DNA of 64,000 nucleotides from Pseudomonas sp. Os17. Its GTDB lineage: Bacteria > Pseudomonadota > Gammaproteobacteria > Pseudomonadales > Pseudomonadaceae. Shown here piece by piece: positions 9,004 through 19,776 of the stretch. Location of the stretch: positions 5,273,501 to 5,337,500 of the forward strand of contig NZ_AP014627.1 of the NCBI RefSeq assembly GCF_001547895.1, written 5' to 3'. Under the pieces are notes generated by a model. The model ran no database searches, was not told where the DNA came from, and saw only the letters and a program-made list of their open reading frames with translations. The position numbers and the translations under genes are program-made. Position 1 is the stretch's first letter. Each line of letters opens with the position of its first letter.

Positions 9004-10359
9004 ATGACCGAACTACTGGCAACCCTCCAGGCCGCGCTGGGCCTGGCGCCTGCAAGCGTCCGACAGACCGGCCAGGGCGCCCTGCCCTCGGCCTTCGCCG
9101 TAACCGACCTGGCCTGCGCCAGCATCGCCGTCGCCGGGCAAGCCCTGGCCGAACTCCTGTACAGCCAGACCGGGCACCGGCCACAGGTCAGCGTCGACCG
9201 GCGCCTGGCCTCATTCTGGTTCGCCGGTTCGATCCGCCCGCAAGGCTGGAGCCTGCCATCCCCCTGGGACCCGATTGCCGGGGATTACCCCAGCCGCGAC
9301 GGATGGATTCGTCTGCACACCAATGCGCCCCACCACCGCGCCGCCGCCGAACGAGTGCTGGGCGCGGTGAGCGGGCGCGACGCCATGGCCGCCCGCGTGG
9401 CCAGCTGGGATGCCCTGGAGCTGGAGCAGGCCATCGTCGATCAGGGCGGTTGCGCCGCGCAGATGCGCAGTTGGGCACAGTGGCAGGCGCACCCGCAGGG
9501 GCAGGCGGTCAACGCCGAACCCCTGGTGCACTGGCTGCCGCACCGCGGCTCGCGGCCGAACACCTGGAGCGGTTCCAGCGCCCGGCCCCTGGCCGGACTG
9601 AAGGTGCTGGACCTGACCCGGGTCCTGGCCGGCCCCGTGGCCAGCCGCCTGCTGGCGGGGCTGGGCGCCGAGGTACTGCGGATCGACCCGCCGGGCTGGA
9701 ACGAACCGGCCCTGGAGCCGGAGGTGACGCTGGGCAAGCGCTGCGCGCGCCTGGACCTGCACGACCTGGAACAGCGCGCGGTATTCGAAGGCCTGCTGGC
9801 CGAAGCCGACCTGCTGCTGCACGGCTATCGCGCCGATGCCCTGGACCACCTGGGTTACGACGCCGAGACACGCCAGCGAATCGCCCCGGGGCTGATCGAG
9901 GTCAGCCTCAATGCCTATGGCTGGAGCGGCCCCTGGCGCGACCGCCGGGGCTTCGACAGCCTGGTACAGATGAGCGCCGGCATCGCCGCAGCCGGCATGG
10001 ACTGGAAAGCCGCGGAGCAACCACTGCCGCTGCCGGTCCAGGCCCTGGATCACGCCACCGGCTACCTGATGGCGGCCAGTGCCCTGCGGGCGCTGAACCT
10101 GTCCTTGAGCGGCGGCCAGGGCACCTCGGCGCGCCTGTCCCTGGCCCGCACCGCCAAGCTGCTGGTTGAGCATTGCCGGTCAACGGGAAACCAAACGCCA
10201 CTGCGCGCCGAAACCCCTGAAGATCAGGGGCTGCTTCAGGAGCAGACTCCCTGGGGACCGGCCCGGCGCCTGCAGGTGCCGTTGCACATCAGCGCAACGC
10301 CTGTGCAGTGGGATTGCCCGGCGACCGCCCTGGGCGCCCATCGCCCCAAATGGTGGTGA
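9004..10359 (+). CDS. CaiB/BaiF-type CoA-transferase family III protein
   Basis: This 451-residue protein has the family III CoA-transferase fold. After an N-terminal accessory stretch, the canonical start LAGLKVLDLTRVLAGPVASR appears near residue 198, followed by LLAGLGAEVLRIDPPG and the helix-rich C-terminal half (LIEVSLNAYGWSGPWRDRRG, GFDSLVQMSAGIA). Family members move CoA between carboxylic acids through an aspartyl-CoA intermediate. The long region before the core looks like a half-module, as in Pseudomonas relatives about 450 residues long. Neighbours give no pathway clue, so the substrate is unknown. The last codons run into a REP-like palindromic stretch. Confidence 0.85.
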   Translation: MTELLATLQAALGLAPASVRQTGQGALPSAFAVTDLACASIAVAGQALAELLYSQTGHRPQVSVDRRLASFWFAGSIRPQGWSLPSPWDPIAGDYPSRDGWIRLHTNAPHHRAAAERVLGAVSGRDAMAARVASWDALELEQAIVDQGGCAAQMRSWAQWQAHPQGQAVNAEPLVHWLPHRGSRPNTWSGSSARPLAGLKVLDLTRVLAGPVASRLLAGLGAEVLRIDPPGWNEPALEPEVTLGKRCARLDLHDLEQRAVFEGLLAEADLLLHGYRADALDHLGYDAETRQRIAPGLIEVSLNAYGWSGPWRDRRGFDSLVQMSAGIAAAGMDWKAAEQPLPLPVQALDHATGYLMAASALRALNLSLSGGQGTSARLSLARTAKLLVEHCRSTGNQTPLRAETPEDQGLLQEQTPWGPARRLQVPLHISATPVQWDCPATALGAHRPKWW

Positions 10360-10365
10360 GCGCCT

Positions 10366-10432
10366 TCGCCGGCAAGCCGCCACCTGGAGGATTACCGGCG
10401 CCCTGGGCGCTGGCTTGCCAGCGAACCACCCG
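10366..10432. repeat. REP-like palindromic pair
   Basis: TTCGCCGGCAAGCCGCC near 10366 and GCTGGCTTGCCAGCGAA near 10416 are partly complementary arms of the Pseudomonas REP type. The pair lies just after the CoA-transferase stop, between convergent genes. Confidence 0.6.
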
Positions 10433-10525
10433 CAGCGACGACCGCCGCCAAAGCCGACCAACCCTGCCGCGCCGCATAACCGCGCCACGGTCGCCAGGCC
10501 GCGGCCCGATCAGGCACACGCTCGG

Positions 10526-11953
10526 TCACAGCGCCAGCAGGCCGCTGTACAGGCCATAAGCTGCCAGCGAGGCGCCGATGATCACCGCACCGAAGATCAG
10601 TTTTTCCAGCGGGGTGAACAGCGGCTCGCCCTGCTCGCGCTTGGCCTTGGCAAACAGAATCACCCCGGGCGCGTAGAGCAGCGCCGAGAGCAGCAGGTAC
10701 TTCAAGCCGCCGGCGTACAACAGCCAGATGGCGTAGCTCAGGGCCACGACTGCGATGCACAGGTCCTTCAGCCGCTCCCGGGACGCCTGCTCGTAGGTTT
10801 CCCCTCGGCCGCTGAGCAGCACCGCATAGGCTGCCGACCACAGGTAGGGCACCAGGATCATCGACGAGGCGAGGTAGATCAGGTTGGTGTAGGTGCCGGC
10901 GGAGAACAGGGTGATCAGCAGGAAGATCTGGATCATGACGTTGGTCAGCCACAGGGCATTGACCGGCACATGGTTGGCGTTTTCCTTCTTCAGGAAGGCC
11001 GGCATGGTCCGGTCCCGGGCGGTGGCGTAGAGGATTTCCGCGCACAGCAGGGCCCAGGACAACAAGGCGCCCAACAGCGAAACCGCCAGGCCAATGCTGA
11101 TCAGCAAGGCGCCCCAGGGGCCGACGATATGCTCCAGCACCGCCGCCAGGGACGGGTTCTGCAGCTTGGCCAGTTCCGGCTGGCTCATGATCCCCAGGGA
11201 CAGCACGTTGACCAGCACCAGCAGCGCCAGCACCCCGAGAAAGCCGATCACCGTGGCCCGACCGACATCCGCGCGCTTCTGCGCCCGGGCCGAATAGACG
11301 CTGGCGCCCTCGATGCCGATGAACACGAACACCGTGACCAGCATCATGTTGCGCACCTGATCCATCACCCCGCCGAAGTTCGGGTTGCTGCGCCCCCAGA
11401 TATCCCGGGTAAAGATCTCCGCCTTGAACGCCACGGCGGCGATGACGATGAACATCATCAGCGGCACGATCTTCGCCACCGTGGTCAGCTGGTTGATGAA
11501 CGTCGCCTCCTTGATCCCCCGCAGCACCAGAAAATGCACGGCCCACAGCAGCAAGGAGGCGCAGCCGATGGCCACCGGGGTGTTGCCCTGGCCGAACACC
11601 GGAAAGAAATAGCCCAGGGTGCTGAACAGCAGGACGAAGTAGCCGACGTTGCCCAGCCAGGCACTGATCCAGTAGCCCCAGGCCGAGGAAAACCCCATGT
11701 AGTCGCCGAAACCGGCCTTGGCGTAGGCGTAGACCCCGGAGTCCAGCTCCGGCTTGCGGTTGGCCAGGGTCTGGAAGACGAATGCCAGGGTCAGCATGCC
11801 CACCGCCGTGATCCCCCAGCCAATCAGCACGGCGCCGACATCGGCCCGGGCCGCCATGTTCTGCGGCAGCGAGAAAATCCCGCCACCAATCATCGAGCCC
11901 ACGACCAGAGCGATCAGTGCACCGAGTTGAAGCTTCTGCGCCGGTTGTGACAT
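10526..11953 (-). CDS. ArcD-type arginine/ornithine antiporter, second copy
   Basis: This 475-residue APC-superfamily permease has about 12-13 hydrophobic helices and the signature [20 protein letters not shown] at its N terminus. It is very similar over its whole length, and equal in length, to the antiporter at 12404-13831, differing for example in NTPVAIGCASLL against [12 protein letters not shown]. Such proteins swap external arginine for internal ornithine. I chose the ATG at 11953 because MSQPAQKLQLGALIAL aligns with [16 protein letters not shown] of the other copy; an upstream start would add 11 residues. It is transcribed away from arcD and not linked to other arginine genes, so its role may be regulated separately. 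Confidence 0.88.
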   Translation of the reverse strand: MSQPAQKLQLGALIALVVGSMIGGGIFSLPQNMAARADVGAVLIGWGITAVGMLTLAFVFQTLANRKPELDSGVYAYAKAGFGDYMGFSSAWGYWISAWLGNVGYFVLLFSTLGYFFPVFGQGNTPVAIGCASLLLWAVHFLVLRGIKEATFINQLTTVAKIVPLMMFIVIAAVAFKAEIFTRDIWGRSNPNFGGVMDQVRNMMLVTVFVFIGIEGASVYSARAQKRADVGRATVIGFLGVLALLVLVNVLSLGIMSQPELAKLQNPSLAAVLEHIVGPWGALLISIGLAVSLLGALLSWALLCAEILYATARDRTMPAFLKKENANHVPVNALWLTNVMIQIFLLITLFSAGTYTNLIYLASSMILVPYLWSAAYAVLLSGRGETYEQASRERLKDLCIAVVALSYAIWLLYAGGLKYLLLSALLYAPGVILFAKAKREQGEPLFTPLEKLIFGAVIIGASLAAYGLYSGLLAL

Positions 11954-12164
11954 TCCTACCTCTGCTTCAGTGAGTCGATCGGGCAATAAGACGATAGGCC
12001 ATTAATGAACATTCCAGAAATGTGCATCTAACAGTAACAGTCAATTAAACAGCCTTTATGGGCGGACTTCAGAATGGCCTTCAGAAGGCACTGAATAACC
12101 GAGTATTTTGTTAAACACATGTACTAAGTGCTATCACGCATTGGTTATTAGTTGACCACCCTAG

Positions 12165-12206
12165 AGGATTTGCACATTCGCAAAAAGGGTCTAGTTTCAA
12201 ACGACA
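12165..12206 (-). promoter_or_regulatory. Candidate ArgR tandem site
   Basis: Read on the minus strand, TGTCGT starts at 12206 and TTTTGC starts exactly 21 nt later at 12185, followed by N8 then AA. Pseudomonas ArgR, an AraC-family protein, is reported to bind direct half-sites of the form TGTCGC-N8-AA-N5, also 21 nt long. The first half-site matches well, the second at four of six bases plus the AA. Confidence 0.45.
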
Positions 12207-12328
12207 ACAACAATCCGAGTGCCCACTAAAAAGTAGTTTAAAGCCTCTGGAATGGCCCTCTCAGGGCAGCATTCTACCTCCTGCAATAAATCTTAAGTCA
12301 TTCATTCACAACGGAATGCCGCAATGAA

Positions 12329-12342
12329 CTGATCTAAGTCAG
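12329..12342 (+). promoter_or_regulatory. Candidate ANR (FNR-type) box upstream of arcD
   Basis: CTGATCTAAGTCAG resembles the ANR consensus TTGAT-N4-ATCAA in both half-sites (TGAT and GTCA kept). Its centre lies about 68 nt before the arcD ATG. In P. aeruginosa the arcDABC operon is switched on by ANR under oxygen limitation, so the site and its position fit. Confidence 0.55.
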
Positions 12343-12403
12343 CTGTTCTGATTGCAAGCAGATTTACTCTGACGTCTCTCTTCTCCTGCATTGGAGTCAT
12401 GCA

Positions 12404-13831
12404 ATGTCTGAATCTCCCGGAAAACTAAGACTGGGCGCCTTAGTCGCCCTGGTAGTGGGTTCCATGATTGGCGGAGGGATCTTTTCCTTACCGCAAAACA
12501 TGGCAGCCAGCGCCGATGTCGGTGCAGTTCTTATTGGTTGGGCGATTACCGCTGTCGGCATGTTGACCTTGGCATTCGTCTTTCAAACCCTGGCCAACCG
12601 CAAACCTGATCTGGACGGCGGTGTCTATGCCTACGCCAAGGCCGGTTTTGGCGACTACATGGGTTTCTCTTCCGCCTGGGGGTACTGGATCAGTGCCTGG
12701 CTGGGTAACGTCGGCTACTTCGTCCTGCTGTTCAGCACCCTGGGCTATTTCTTCCCGATCTTCGGTGAGGGCAACACCCCGGCGGCGGTGATCGGTGCCT
12801 CGGTGCTGCTCTGGGCCGTGCATTTTCTGGTGCTGCGCGGCATCAAGGAAGCCGCCTTCATCAACCTGGTGACCACGGTCGCCAAGGTCGTACCACTGCT
12901 GCTGTTCGTGCTGATCGCCCTGTTCGCCTTCAAGCTGGACATCTTCACCGCCGACATCTGGGGCCGGAAGAACCCCGACCTGGGCAGCGTGATGAACCAG
13001 GTGCGCAACATGATGCTGGTCACCGTGTGGGTGTTCATCGGCATCGAGGGCGCGAGCATCTTCTCGTCCCGGGCGGAAAAACGCTCGGACGTGGGCAAGG
13101 CCACCGTCATCGGCTTCATCACCGTGCTGCTGTTCCTGGTGCTGGTGAACGTGCTGTCCCTGGGGATCATGACCCAGCCGGAACTGGCCAAGCTGCAGAA
13201 CCCGTCCATGGCCGCGGTACTGGAACATGTGGTGGGCCACTGGGGCGCAGTGCTGATCAGCGTCGGCCTGATCATCTCGCTGCTGGGAGCGCTGCTGTCC
13301 TGGGTGCTGCTGTGCGCGGAGATCATGTTCGCCGCGGCCAAGGACCACACCATGCCGGAGTTCCTGCGCCGCGAGAACGCCAACCACGTACCGGCCAACG
13401 CCCTGTGGCTGACCAACGCCATGGTGCAGATCTTCCTGATCATCACCCTGTTCTCGGCCAGCACCTACCTGTCGCTGATCTACCTCGCCACCTCGATGAT
13501 CCTGGTGCCCTACCTGTGGTCGGCGGCCTACGCGGTGCTGCTGGCGGTGCGCGGCGAAAGCTACGAACAGGCCCTGGCCGAACGCAAGAAGGACCTGGTC
13601 ATCGGCGGCATCGCCCTGCTCTACGCGATCTGGCTGCTGTACGCCGGCGGGGTCAAGTACCTGCTGCTCTCGGCCCTGCTCTACGCCCCCGGCGTGGTGC
13701 TGTTCGCCAAGGCCAAGATGGAACTGCACAAACCGATTTTCACCAACGTCGAGAAGCTGATTTTTGCCGCGGTGGTCATAGGCGCCCTGGTGGCGGCCTA
13801 CGGACTCTACGACGGCTTCCTGACCCTGTAG
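12404..13831 (+). CDS. arcD: Arginine/ornithine antiporter of the arginine deiminase operon
   Basis: This 475-residue inner-membrane permease of the APC superfamily starts the arcDABC operon. It has the N-terminal signature [20 protein letters not shown] and about 12-13 hydrophobic segments, ending [20 protein letters not shown]. It exchanges arginine for ornithine and so feeds the deiminase pathway. arcA follows after 52 nt with the canonical gene order. The first 40 or so codons use more AT-rich codons than the rest of the gene. A near-identical paralogue lies divergently upstream. Confidence 0.95.
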   Translation: MSESPGKLRLGALVALVVGSMIGGGIFSLPQNMAASADVGAVLIGWAITAVGMLTLAFVFQTLANRKPDLDGGVYAYAKAGFGDYMGFSSAWGYWISAWLGNVGYFVLLFSTLGYFFPIFGEGNTPAAVIGASVLLWAVHFLVLRGIKEAAFINLVTTVAKVVPLLLFVLIALFAFKLDIFTADIWGRKNPDLGSVMNQVRNMMLVTVWVFIGIEGASIFSSRAEKRSDVGKATVIGFITVLLFLVLVNVLSLGIMTQPELAKLQNPSMAAVLEHVVGHWGAVLISVGLIISLLGALLSWVLLCAEIMFAAAKDHTMPEFLRRENANHVPANALWLTNAMVQIFLIITLFSASTYLSLIYLATSMILVPYLWSAAYAVLLAVRGESYEQALAERKKDLVIGGIALLYAIWLLYAGGVKYLLLSALLYAPGVVLFAKAKMELHKPIFTNVEKLIFAAVVIGALVAAYGLYDGFLTL

Positions 13832-13883
13832 CACGGCCTTTGAAGCCACACCCCGATTGTTTTGTCTCTGGAGGATCACAGTA

Positions 13884-15140
13884 ATGACCACGGAAAAAGT
13901 TAAGTACGGCGTCCATTCCGAAGCCGGCAAACTGCGCAAAGTCATGGTTTGCTCCCCAGGCCTGGCCCATCAGCGGCTGACCCCGAACAACTGCGATGAA
14001 CTGCTGTTCGATGATGTGCTGTGGGTGGCCCAGGCCAAACGCGACCACTTCGACTTCGTCACCAAGATGCGCGAGCGGGACATTGATGTGCTGGAAATGC
14101 ACAATCTGCTGACCGACATCGTCGCCATGCCCGAAGCCCTGGACTGGATTCTGGAGCGCAAGATCACCGCCAACCAGGTCGGCCTGGGCCTGGTCAATGA
14201 GGTCGGTTCGTGGCTGCGCAGCCTGGAGCCGCGCAAGGTCGCCGAGTTCCTGATCGGCGGCGTGTCCGCCGATGACCTGCCCACCAGCTTCGGTGGCAAG
14301 ACCATCGAGATGTTCCGCGACTTCCTCGGCCACTCCAGCTTCATCCTGCCGCCGCTGCCCAACACCCAGTTCACCCGCGACACCACCTGCTGGATCTACG
14401 GCGGCGTGACCCTGAACCCGATGTACTGGCCGGCGCGACGCCAGGAAACCCTGCTGACCACCGCCATCTACAAGTTCCACCCCGAGTTCACCCACGCCGA
14501 TTTCCAGATCTGGTACGGCGACCCGGACCAGGAACACGGCAACGCCACCCTGGAAGGCGGCGACGTGATGCCCATCGGCAATGGCGTGGTCCTGATCGGC
14601 ATGGGCGAGCGCTCCTCGCGCCAGGCGATCGGCCAACTGGCGCTGAACCTGTTCAAGCACAAGGCCGTGGAGCGGGTGATCGTCGCCGGCCTGCCGAAAT
14701 CCCGCGCAGCGATGCACCTGGACACCGTGTTCAGCTTCTGCGACCGCGACCTGGTCACGGTCTTCCCGGAAGTGGTGAGCCAGATCGTCGCCTTCAGCCT
14801 GCGCCCTGACGAAAGCAAGCCGGGCGGCATCGACGTGCGCCGCGAGGAAACCAGCTTCCTCGACACCGTGGCCAAGGCCCTCAACCTCAAGGCCCTGCGC
14901 GTGGTGGAAACCGGTGGCAACAGCTTCGCCGCCGAACGCGAGCAATGGGACGACGGCAACAACGTGGTGGCCGTGGAACCGGGCGTGGTCATCGGCTACG
15001 ACCGCAACACCTACACCAACACCCTGCTGCGCAAGGCCGGGGTCGAGGTCATCACCATCAGCGCCGGCGAACTGGGCCGGGGCCGTGGCGGCGGCCACTG
15101 CATGACCTGCCCGATCATCCGCGACCCGATCGACTACTAA
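13884..15140 (+). CDS. arcA: Arginine deiminase
   Basis: This 418-residue enzyme hydrolyses arginine to citrulline and ammonia in the cytoplasm, the first step of the ADI pathway. Seen directly: [16 protein letters not shown] near the N terminus, [18 protein letters not shown], the [20 protein letters not shown] block with catalytic-type acidic residues, [12 protein letters not shown], and the C-terminal [10 protein letters not shown], where the nucleophilic Cys is residue 406, as in the P. aeruginosa enzyme. ATG 13884 has a GGAGG-type site at about 13870. It sits second in arcDABC. Confidence 0.97.
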   Translation: MTTEKVKYGVHSEAGKLRKVMVCSPGLAHQRLTPNNCDELLFDDVLWVAQAKRDHFDFVTKMRERDIDVLEMHNLLTDIVAMPEALDWILERKITANQVGLGLVNEVGSWLRSLEPRKVAEFLIGGVSADDLPTSFGGKTIEMFRDFLGHSSFILPPLPNTQFTRDTTCWIYGGVTLNPMYWPARRQETLLTTAIYKFHPEFTHADFQIWYGDPDQEHGNATLEGGDVMPIGNGVVLIGMGERSSRQAIGQLALNLFKHKAVERVIVAGLPKSRAAMHLDTVFSFCDRDLVTVFPEVVSQIVAFSLRPDESKPGGIDVRREETSFLDTVAKALNLKALRVVETGGNSFAAEREQWDDGNNVVAVEPGVVIGYDRNTYTNTLLRKAGVEVITISAGELGRGRGGGHCMTCPIIRDPIDY

Positions 15141-15224
15141 GCGCCCCTATCCGACATAGCAGCTTGCCGTTGCCCCCACAAAGGGCCTCGGCAAGTGGAC
15201 GACCGAAATCAAAGGAGATCCATC

Positions 15225-16235
15225 ATGGCTTTCAATATTCACAACCGTAACCTGCTGAGCCTGGAACACCACACTCCACGCGAGCTGCGCTACCTGCTGG
15301 ACCTGTCCCGCGACCTCAAACGCGCCAAGTACACCGGCACCGAGCAGCAGCACCTCAAGGGCAACAACATCGCCCTGATCTTCGAAAAAACTTCGACCCG
15401 CACCCGTTGCGCCTTCGAAGTGGCGGCCTATGACCAGGGTGCCAACGTCACCTACATCGACCCCAACTCGTCGCAGATCGGCCACAAGGAAAGCATGAAG
15501 GACACCGCCCGGGTGCTGGGGCGGATGTACGACGCCATCGAGTACCGCGGCTTCAAGCAGGAAATCGTCGAAGAACTGGCGAAGTTCGCCGGGGTGCCGG
15601 TGTTCAACGGCCTGACCGACGAATACCACCCGACCCAGATGATCGCCGACGTACTGACCATGCGTGAACACGCCGACAAGCCGATCCATGAAATCAGCTA
15701 CGCCTACCTGGGTGACGCGCGTAACAACATGGGCAATTCGCTGCTGCTGGTGGGCGCCAAGCTCGGCATGGACGTGCGCATCTGCGCGCCCAAGGCCCTG
15801 TGGCCCCATGACGACCTGGTGCAACGCTGCAAGCAATACGCCGAGGAAAGCGGTGCCCGCATCACCCTCACCGAAGACCCGAAAGCCGCGGTCAAGGGCG
15901 TGGACTTCATCCACACCGACGTCTGGGTGTCCATGGGCGAGCCGGTGGAAGCCTGGGCCGAGCGCATCGAGCAACTGCTGCCGTATCAGGTCAATGCCCA
16001 GCTGATGAAAGCCACCGGCAACCCACGGACCAAGTTCATGCACTGCCTGCCGGCCTTCCACAACAGCGATACCAAGGTCGGCAAGCAGATCGCCGAACAG
16101 TATCCGCACCTGGCCAACGGCATTGAAGTGACCGACGACGTGTTCGAATCGCCAGCCTGCATCGCCTTCGAGCAAGCGGAAAACCGCATGCACACCATCA
16201 AGGCGATCCTGGTTTCGACCCTGGCCGACCTCTAA
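15225..16235 (+). CDS. arcB: Catabolic ornithine carbamoyltransferase
   Basis: This 336-residue protein splits citrulline with phosphate into ornithine and carbamoyl phosphate. It has the carbamoyl-phosphate loop [16 protein letters not shown] (STRTR motif, about residues 57-61), [20 protein letters not shown] in the middle, and the ornithine-side HCLPAFHN near residue 272. The length and the opening [17 protein letters not shown] match the catabolic ArcB of Pseudomonas rather than the shorter anabolic ArgF. ATG 15225 has AAAGGAGAT 6 nt upstream. Third gene of arcDABC, 84 nt after arcA. Confidence 0.96.
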   Translation: MAFNIHNRNLLSLEHHTPRELRYLLDLSRDLKRAKYTGTEQQHLKGNNIALIFEKTSTRTRCAFEVAAYDQGANVTYIDPNSSQIGHKESMKDTARVLGRMYDAIEYRGFKQEIVEELAKFAGVPVFNGLTDEYHPTQMIADVLTMREHADKPIHEISYAYLGDARNNMGNSLLLVGAKLGMDVRICAPKALWPHDDLVQRCKQYAEESGARITLTEDPKAAVKGVDFIHTDVWVSMGEPVEAWAERIEQLLPYQVNAQLMKATGNPRTKFMHCLPAFHNSDTKVGKQIAEQYPHLANGIEVTDDVFESPACIAFEQAENRMHTIKAILVSTLADL

Positions 16236-16254
16236 CCCGCCTCCCCCTGCCGGG

Positions 16255-16294
16255 GCCGGCTTGCCAGCCAACCGCTGTTCGTTGGCAAGCCGGC
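16255..16294. repeat. REP-type inverted repeat between arcB and arcC
   Basis: GCCGGCTTGCCAGCCAAC pairs with GTTGGCAAGCCGGC across 8 nt. The stem-loop falls inside the arc transcript, where such structures can stabilise upstream mRNA or mark a processing point. Confidence 0.75.
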
Positions 16295-16323
16295 GCCTGC
16301 AGAGCCCCTAGAAGGACTGCATT

Positions 16324-17253
16324 ATGCGTATCGTCGTTGCACTGGGCGGTAACGCCCTGCTCCGCCGTGGTGAACCCATGACCGCGGACAACCAACGCGC
16401 CAACATCCGCATCGCCACCGAACAGATCGCCAAGATCCATCCCGGCAACCAGCTGGTGATCGCTCACGGCAATGGTCCGCAGGTGGGCCTGCTGTCGCTG
16501 CAGGCGGCGGCCTATACCCAGGTTTCGCCCTACCCGCTGGACGTGCTCGGTGCCGAGACCGAAGGCATGATCGGCTACATCATCGAACAGGAACTGGGCA
16601 ACCTGCTGGACTTCGAGGTGCCCTTCGCCACCTTGCTGACCCAGGTGGAAGTGGACGCCAAGGACCCGGCCTTCAAGAACCCGACCAAGCCCATCGGCCC
16701 GGTCTACAGCCAGGAAGAAGCCGAGAAGCTGGCCAAGGAGAAAGGCTGGGCCATCGCCCCGGACGGCGACAAGTACCGCCGGGTGGTGGCCAGCCCGAAA
16801 CCCAAGCGCATCTTCGAGATCCGCCCGATCAAGTGGCTGCTGGAAAAGAGCAGCATCGTGATCTGCGCCGGCGGTGGCGGCATTCCGACCATGTACGGCG
16901 AGGACGGCAAGCTCCGGGGCATCGAGGCGGTGATCGACAAGGACCTGTGTTCGGCGCTGCTGGCCGAGCAACTGGAGGCTGATCTGCTGGTGATCGCCAC
17001 CGACGTCAACGCAGCCTTCATCGACTTCGGCAAGCCGACCCAGAAGGCCATCGCCCAGGCCCATCCGGATGAAATGGACAAGCTGGGCTTTGCCGCCGGC
17101 TCCATGGGACCCAAGGTCCAGGCCGCCTGCGAATTTGCCCGGCACACTGGCAAAGTCGCGGTGATCGGTTCACTCTCGGACATCGAAGCGATCGTCCAGG
17201 GCAAGGCCGGTACCCGCATCAGCACGGCGCAACCCGGCATCCGCTACCTGTAA
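16324..17253 (+). CDS. arcC: Carbamate kinase
   Basis: This 309-residue kinase makes ATP from carbamoyl phosphate and ADP, the energy-yielding last step of the ADI pathway. Motifs: [18 protein letters not shown] at the N terminus, [19 protein letters not shown], the glycine-rich [37 protein letters not shown] and the closing GTRISTA. Length is that of the amino-acid-kinase-fold carbamate kinases. It starts 88 nt after arcB across a REP stem-loop, with AGAAGGA before the ATG. A GC-rich hairpin at about 17275-17295 (GGGCAGG/CCTGCCC) follows but lacks a clear U-tract. Confidence 0.96.
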   Translation: MRIVVALGGNALLRRGEPMTADNQRANIRIATEQIAKIHPGNQLVIAHGNGPQVGLLSLQAAAYTQVSPYPLDVLGAETEGMIGYIIEQELGNLLDFEVPFATLLTQVEVDAKDPAFKNPTKPIGPVYSQEEAEKLAKEKGWAIAPDGDKYRRVVASPKPKRIFEIRPIKWLLEKSSIVICAGGGGIPTMYGEDGKLRGIEAVIDKDLCSALLAEQLEADLLVIATDVNAAFIDFGKPTQKAIAQAHPDEMDKLGFAAGSMGPKVQAACEFARHTGKVAVIGSLSDIEAIVQGKAGTRISTAQPGIRYL

Positions 17254-17325
17254 GACGCTTGCTGTAAGAACTCGGGGCAGGCCCGGTGCCTGCCCTCCTG
17301 TCAAAGCCCTGGAGGAGAGACGCCT

Positions 17326-17685
17326 ATGGCCATGTTTGAGCCCGGTCACCTGCATATCGAGCGCCATGCGCTGAGCAAGGACGACTTCAGCTACAACCTG
17401 TGCATCGACTATGAACTGGCCCAGGACCCCAAGGAGGGTCACGGCATGCTGTTCACCCTGCACGGCACCATCGAAGGCAAATCCTTGAAAGAGCAGTTCT
17501 TCCTGGCCAAGGACCTGGCCTTCGACTTTGCCCGTCACGCCACCCGCATCGCCCAGCAGTACGGTTTGCCCAAGAGCGCCAGCATTGCCTCCATGCACAA
17601 GTACTACGACGAGATGTTCGAAGACGTGCGCAAGCAGCTGAACGTCAAGCCCGGCGACCCGATCAACCCCGAACACCTGGCATAA
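17326..17685 (+). CDS. DUF5064 family protein
   Basis: This 119-residue soluble protein opens MAMFEPGHLHIERHALS and is rich in charged residues, without signal peptide or membrane segment. It resembles the Pseudomonas-restricted DUF5064 family, whose function is unknown. It has a strong GGAGGAG site 7 nt before the ATG and lies 72 nt after arcC in the same direction, so read-through from the arc operon is possible. I see no catalytic motif. Confidence 0.75.
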   Translation: MAMFEPGHLHIERHALSKDDFSYNLCIDYELAQDPKEGHGMLFTLHGTIEGKSLKEQFFLAKDLAFDFARHATRIAQQYGLPKSASIASMHKYYDEMFEDVRKQLNVKPGDPINPEHLA

Positions 17686-17695
17686 CCCCTCTTCT

Positions 17696-17775
17696 GTAGG
17701 AGCCGGCCTGCCGGCGAAATGACCACCGCCATACCTGGGTGCCTGGTCCGCCTTCGCCGGCAAGCCGGCTCCTAC
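17696..17775. repeat. REPIN: paired inverted REP sequences
   Basis: GTAGGAGCCGGCCTGCCGGC at 17696 and its near-exact inverse ending at 17775 (GCCGGCAAGCCGGCTCCTAC) flank a short spacer. This is the typical Pseudomonas twin-REP element, here between the DUF5064 gene and gcsR. Confidence 0.85.
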
Positions 17776-17856
17776 GACAGCTCCAGCGATTTCGACTAAG
17801 GCTCTCGCCCAAGGCATACTGGCGCCCTTCAGTGTTCCAGAAGCCTCTGTCGCCTC

Positions 17857-19365
<1,509 letters not shown>

Positions 19366-19497
19366 CCGGCTCCCCTGGGGCAGGAGCCGGCTGGCCAGGG
19401 CTGCCTGGGCCTGGCGCGGCCCTTGCGGGCACCTTCACTGGCAAGACCCGAGCCTGAACCCCGCGCCGCGTCTTGCGTTCTGGAAGCGACCTGCAAC

Positions 19498-19615
19498 TGT
19501 ACTGAAAGCGCTACAGCGGAACGATTTCGCTACACGGCCTTGTAATCGCTGCCGTGCAAGGCTTTGATCCTCAAAGCCTTTTCTCCACGCCGTCAGCTGT
19601 AGCGATTTCGCTACA
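19498..19615. promoter_or_regulatory. GcsR upstream activating sites
   Basis: Three 18-bp sites of the form 7-N4-7 are visible: TGTACTGAAAGCGCTACA (19498-19515), CGGAACGATTTCGCTACA (19517-19534) and TGTAGCGATTTCGCTACA (19598-19615, a perfect palindrome outside its 4-nt core). A weaker fourth lies at 19541-19558. The second, inverted, reads TGTAGCG-N4-CGTTCCG, close to the site I recall for P. aeruginosa GcsR (TGTAACG-N4-CGTTCCG). They lie about 65-185 nt upstream of the sigma-54 promoter, a normal enhancer distance. Confidence 0.8.
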
Positions 19616-19679
19616 CGAAAACGCGGCGGGCACCCAGCCACAATACTTAACTCATTGATTTTAAAGGCCTAACTATTTA

Positions 19680-19697
19680 TTGGCCGCATTCTTGCTA
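19680..19697 (+). promoter_or_regulatory. Sigma-54 (-24/-12) promoter of gcvH operon
   Basis: TTGGCCGCATTCTTGCTA carries GG (19682-19683) and GC (19694-19695) with exactly 10 nt between them, the diagnostic RpoN spacing, and matches TGGC...TTGC. It lies 80 nt before the gcvH start and downstream of palindromic activator sites. Confidence 0.85.
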
Positions 19698-19776
19698 TGG
19701 GTATTGTTATCCGGCTCGGCCCCGCACGAGCATTCAATCGCGTCCACCAGACGAGTCTGGCCCCTGAGGAGTTTCC

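Larger units (their letters stand above)
11954..12403. promoter_or_regulatory. Divergent arcD/arcD promoter region
   Basis: This 450-nt AT-richer gap separates two divergent antiporter genes and should hold both promoters. Two sites inside it are listed separately: an ArgR-like tandem site and an ANR/FNR-type box. I find no gene in it. Confidence 0.7.

Noticed and set aside
10392..11950. Long open frames on the plus strand across the left arcD gene and similar long antisense frames over tadA, tadZ and gcvP
   Set aside because: They are the usual antisense openings of GC-rich genes. Their translations are low in complexity (His/Gln/Gly-rich) and match no family, while the opposite strand encodes clear proteins.
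17690..17780. CRISPR-like repeats suggested by the palindromic pair
   Set aside because: Only two inverted arms with no regular spacers; typical REPIN.
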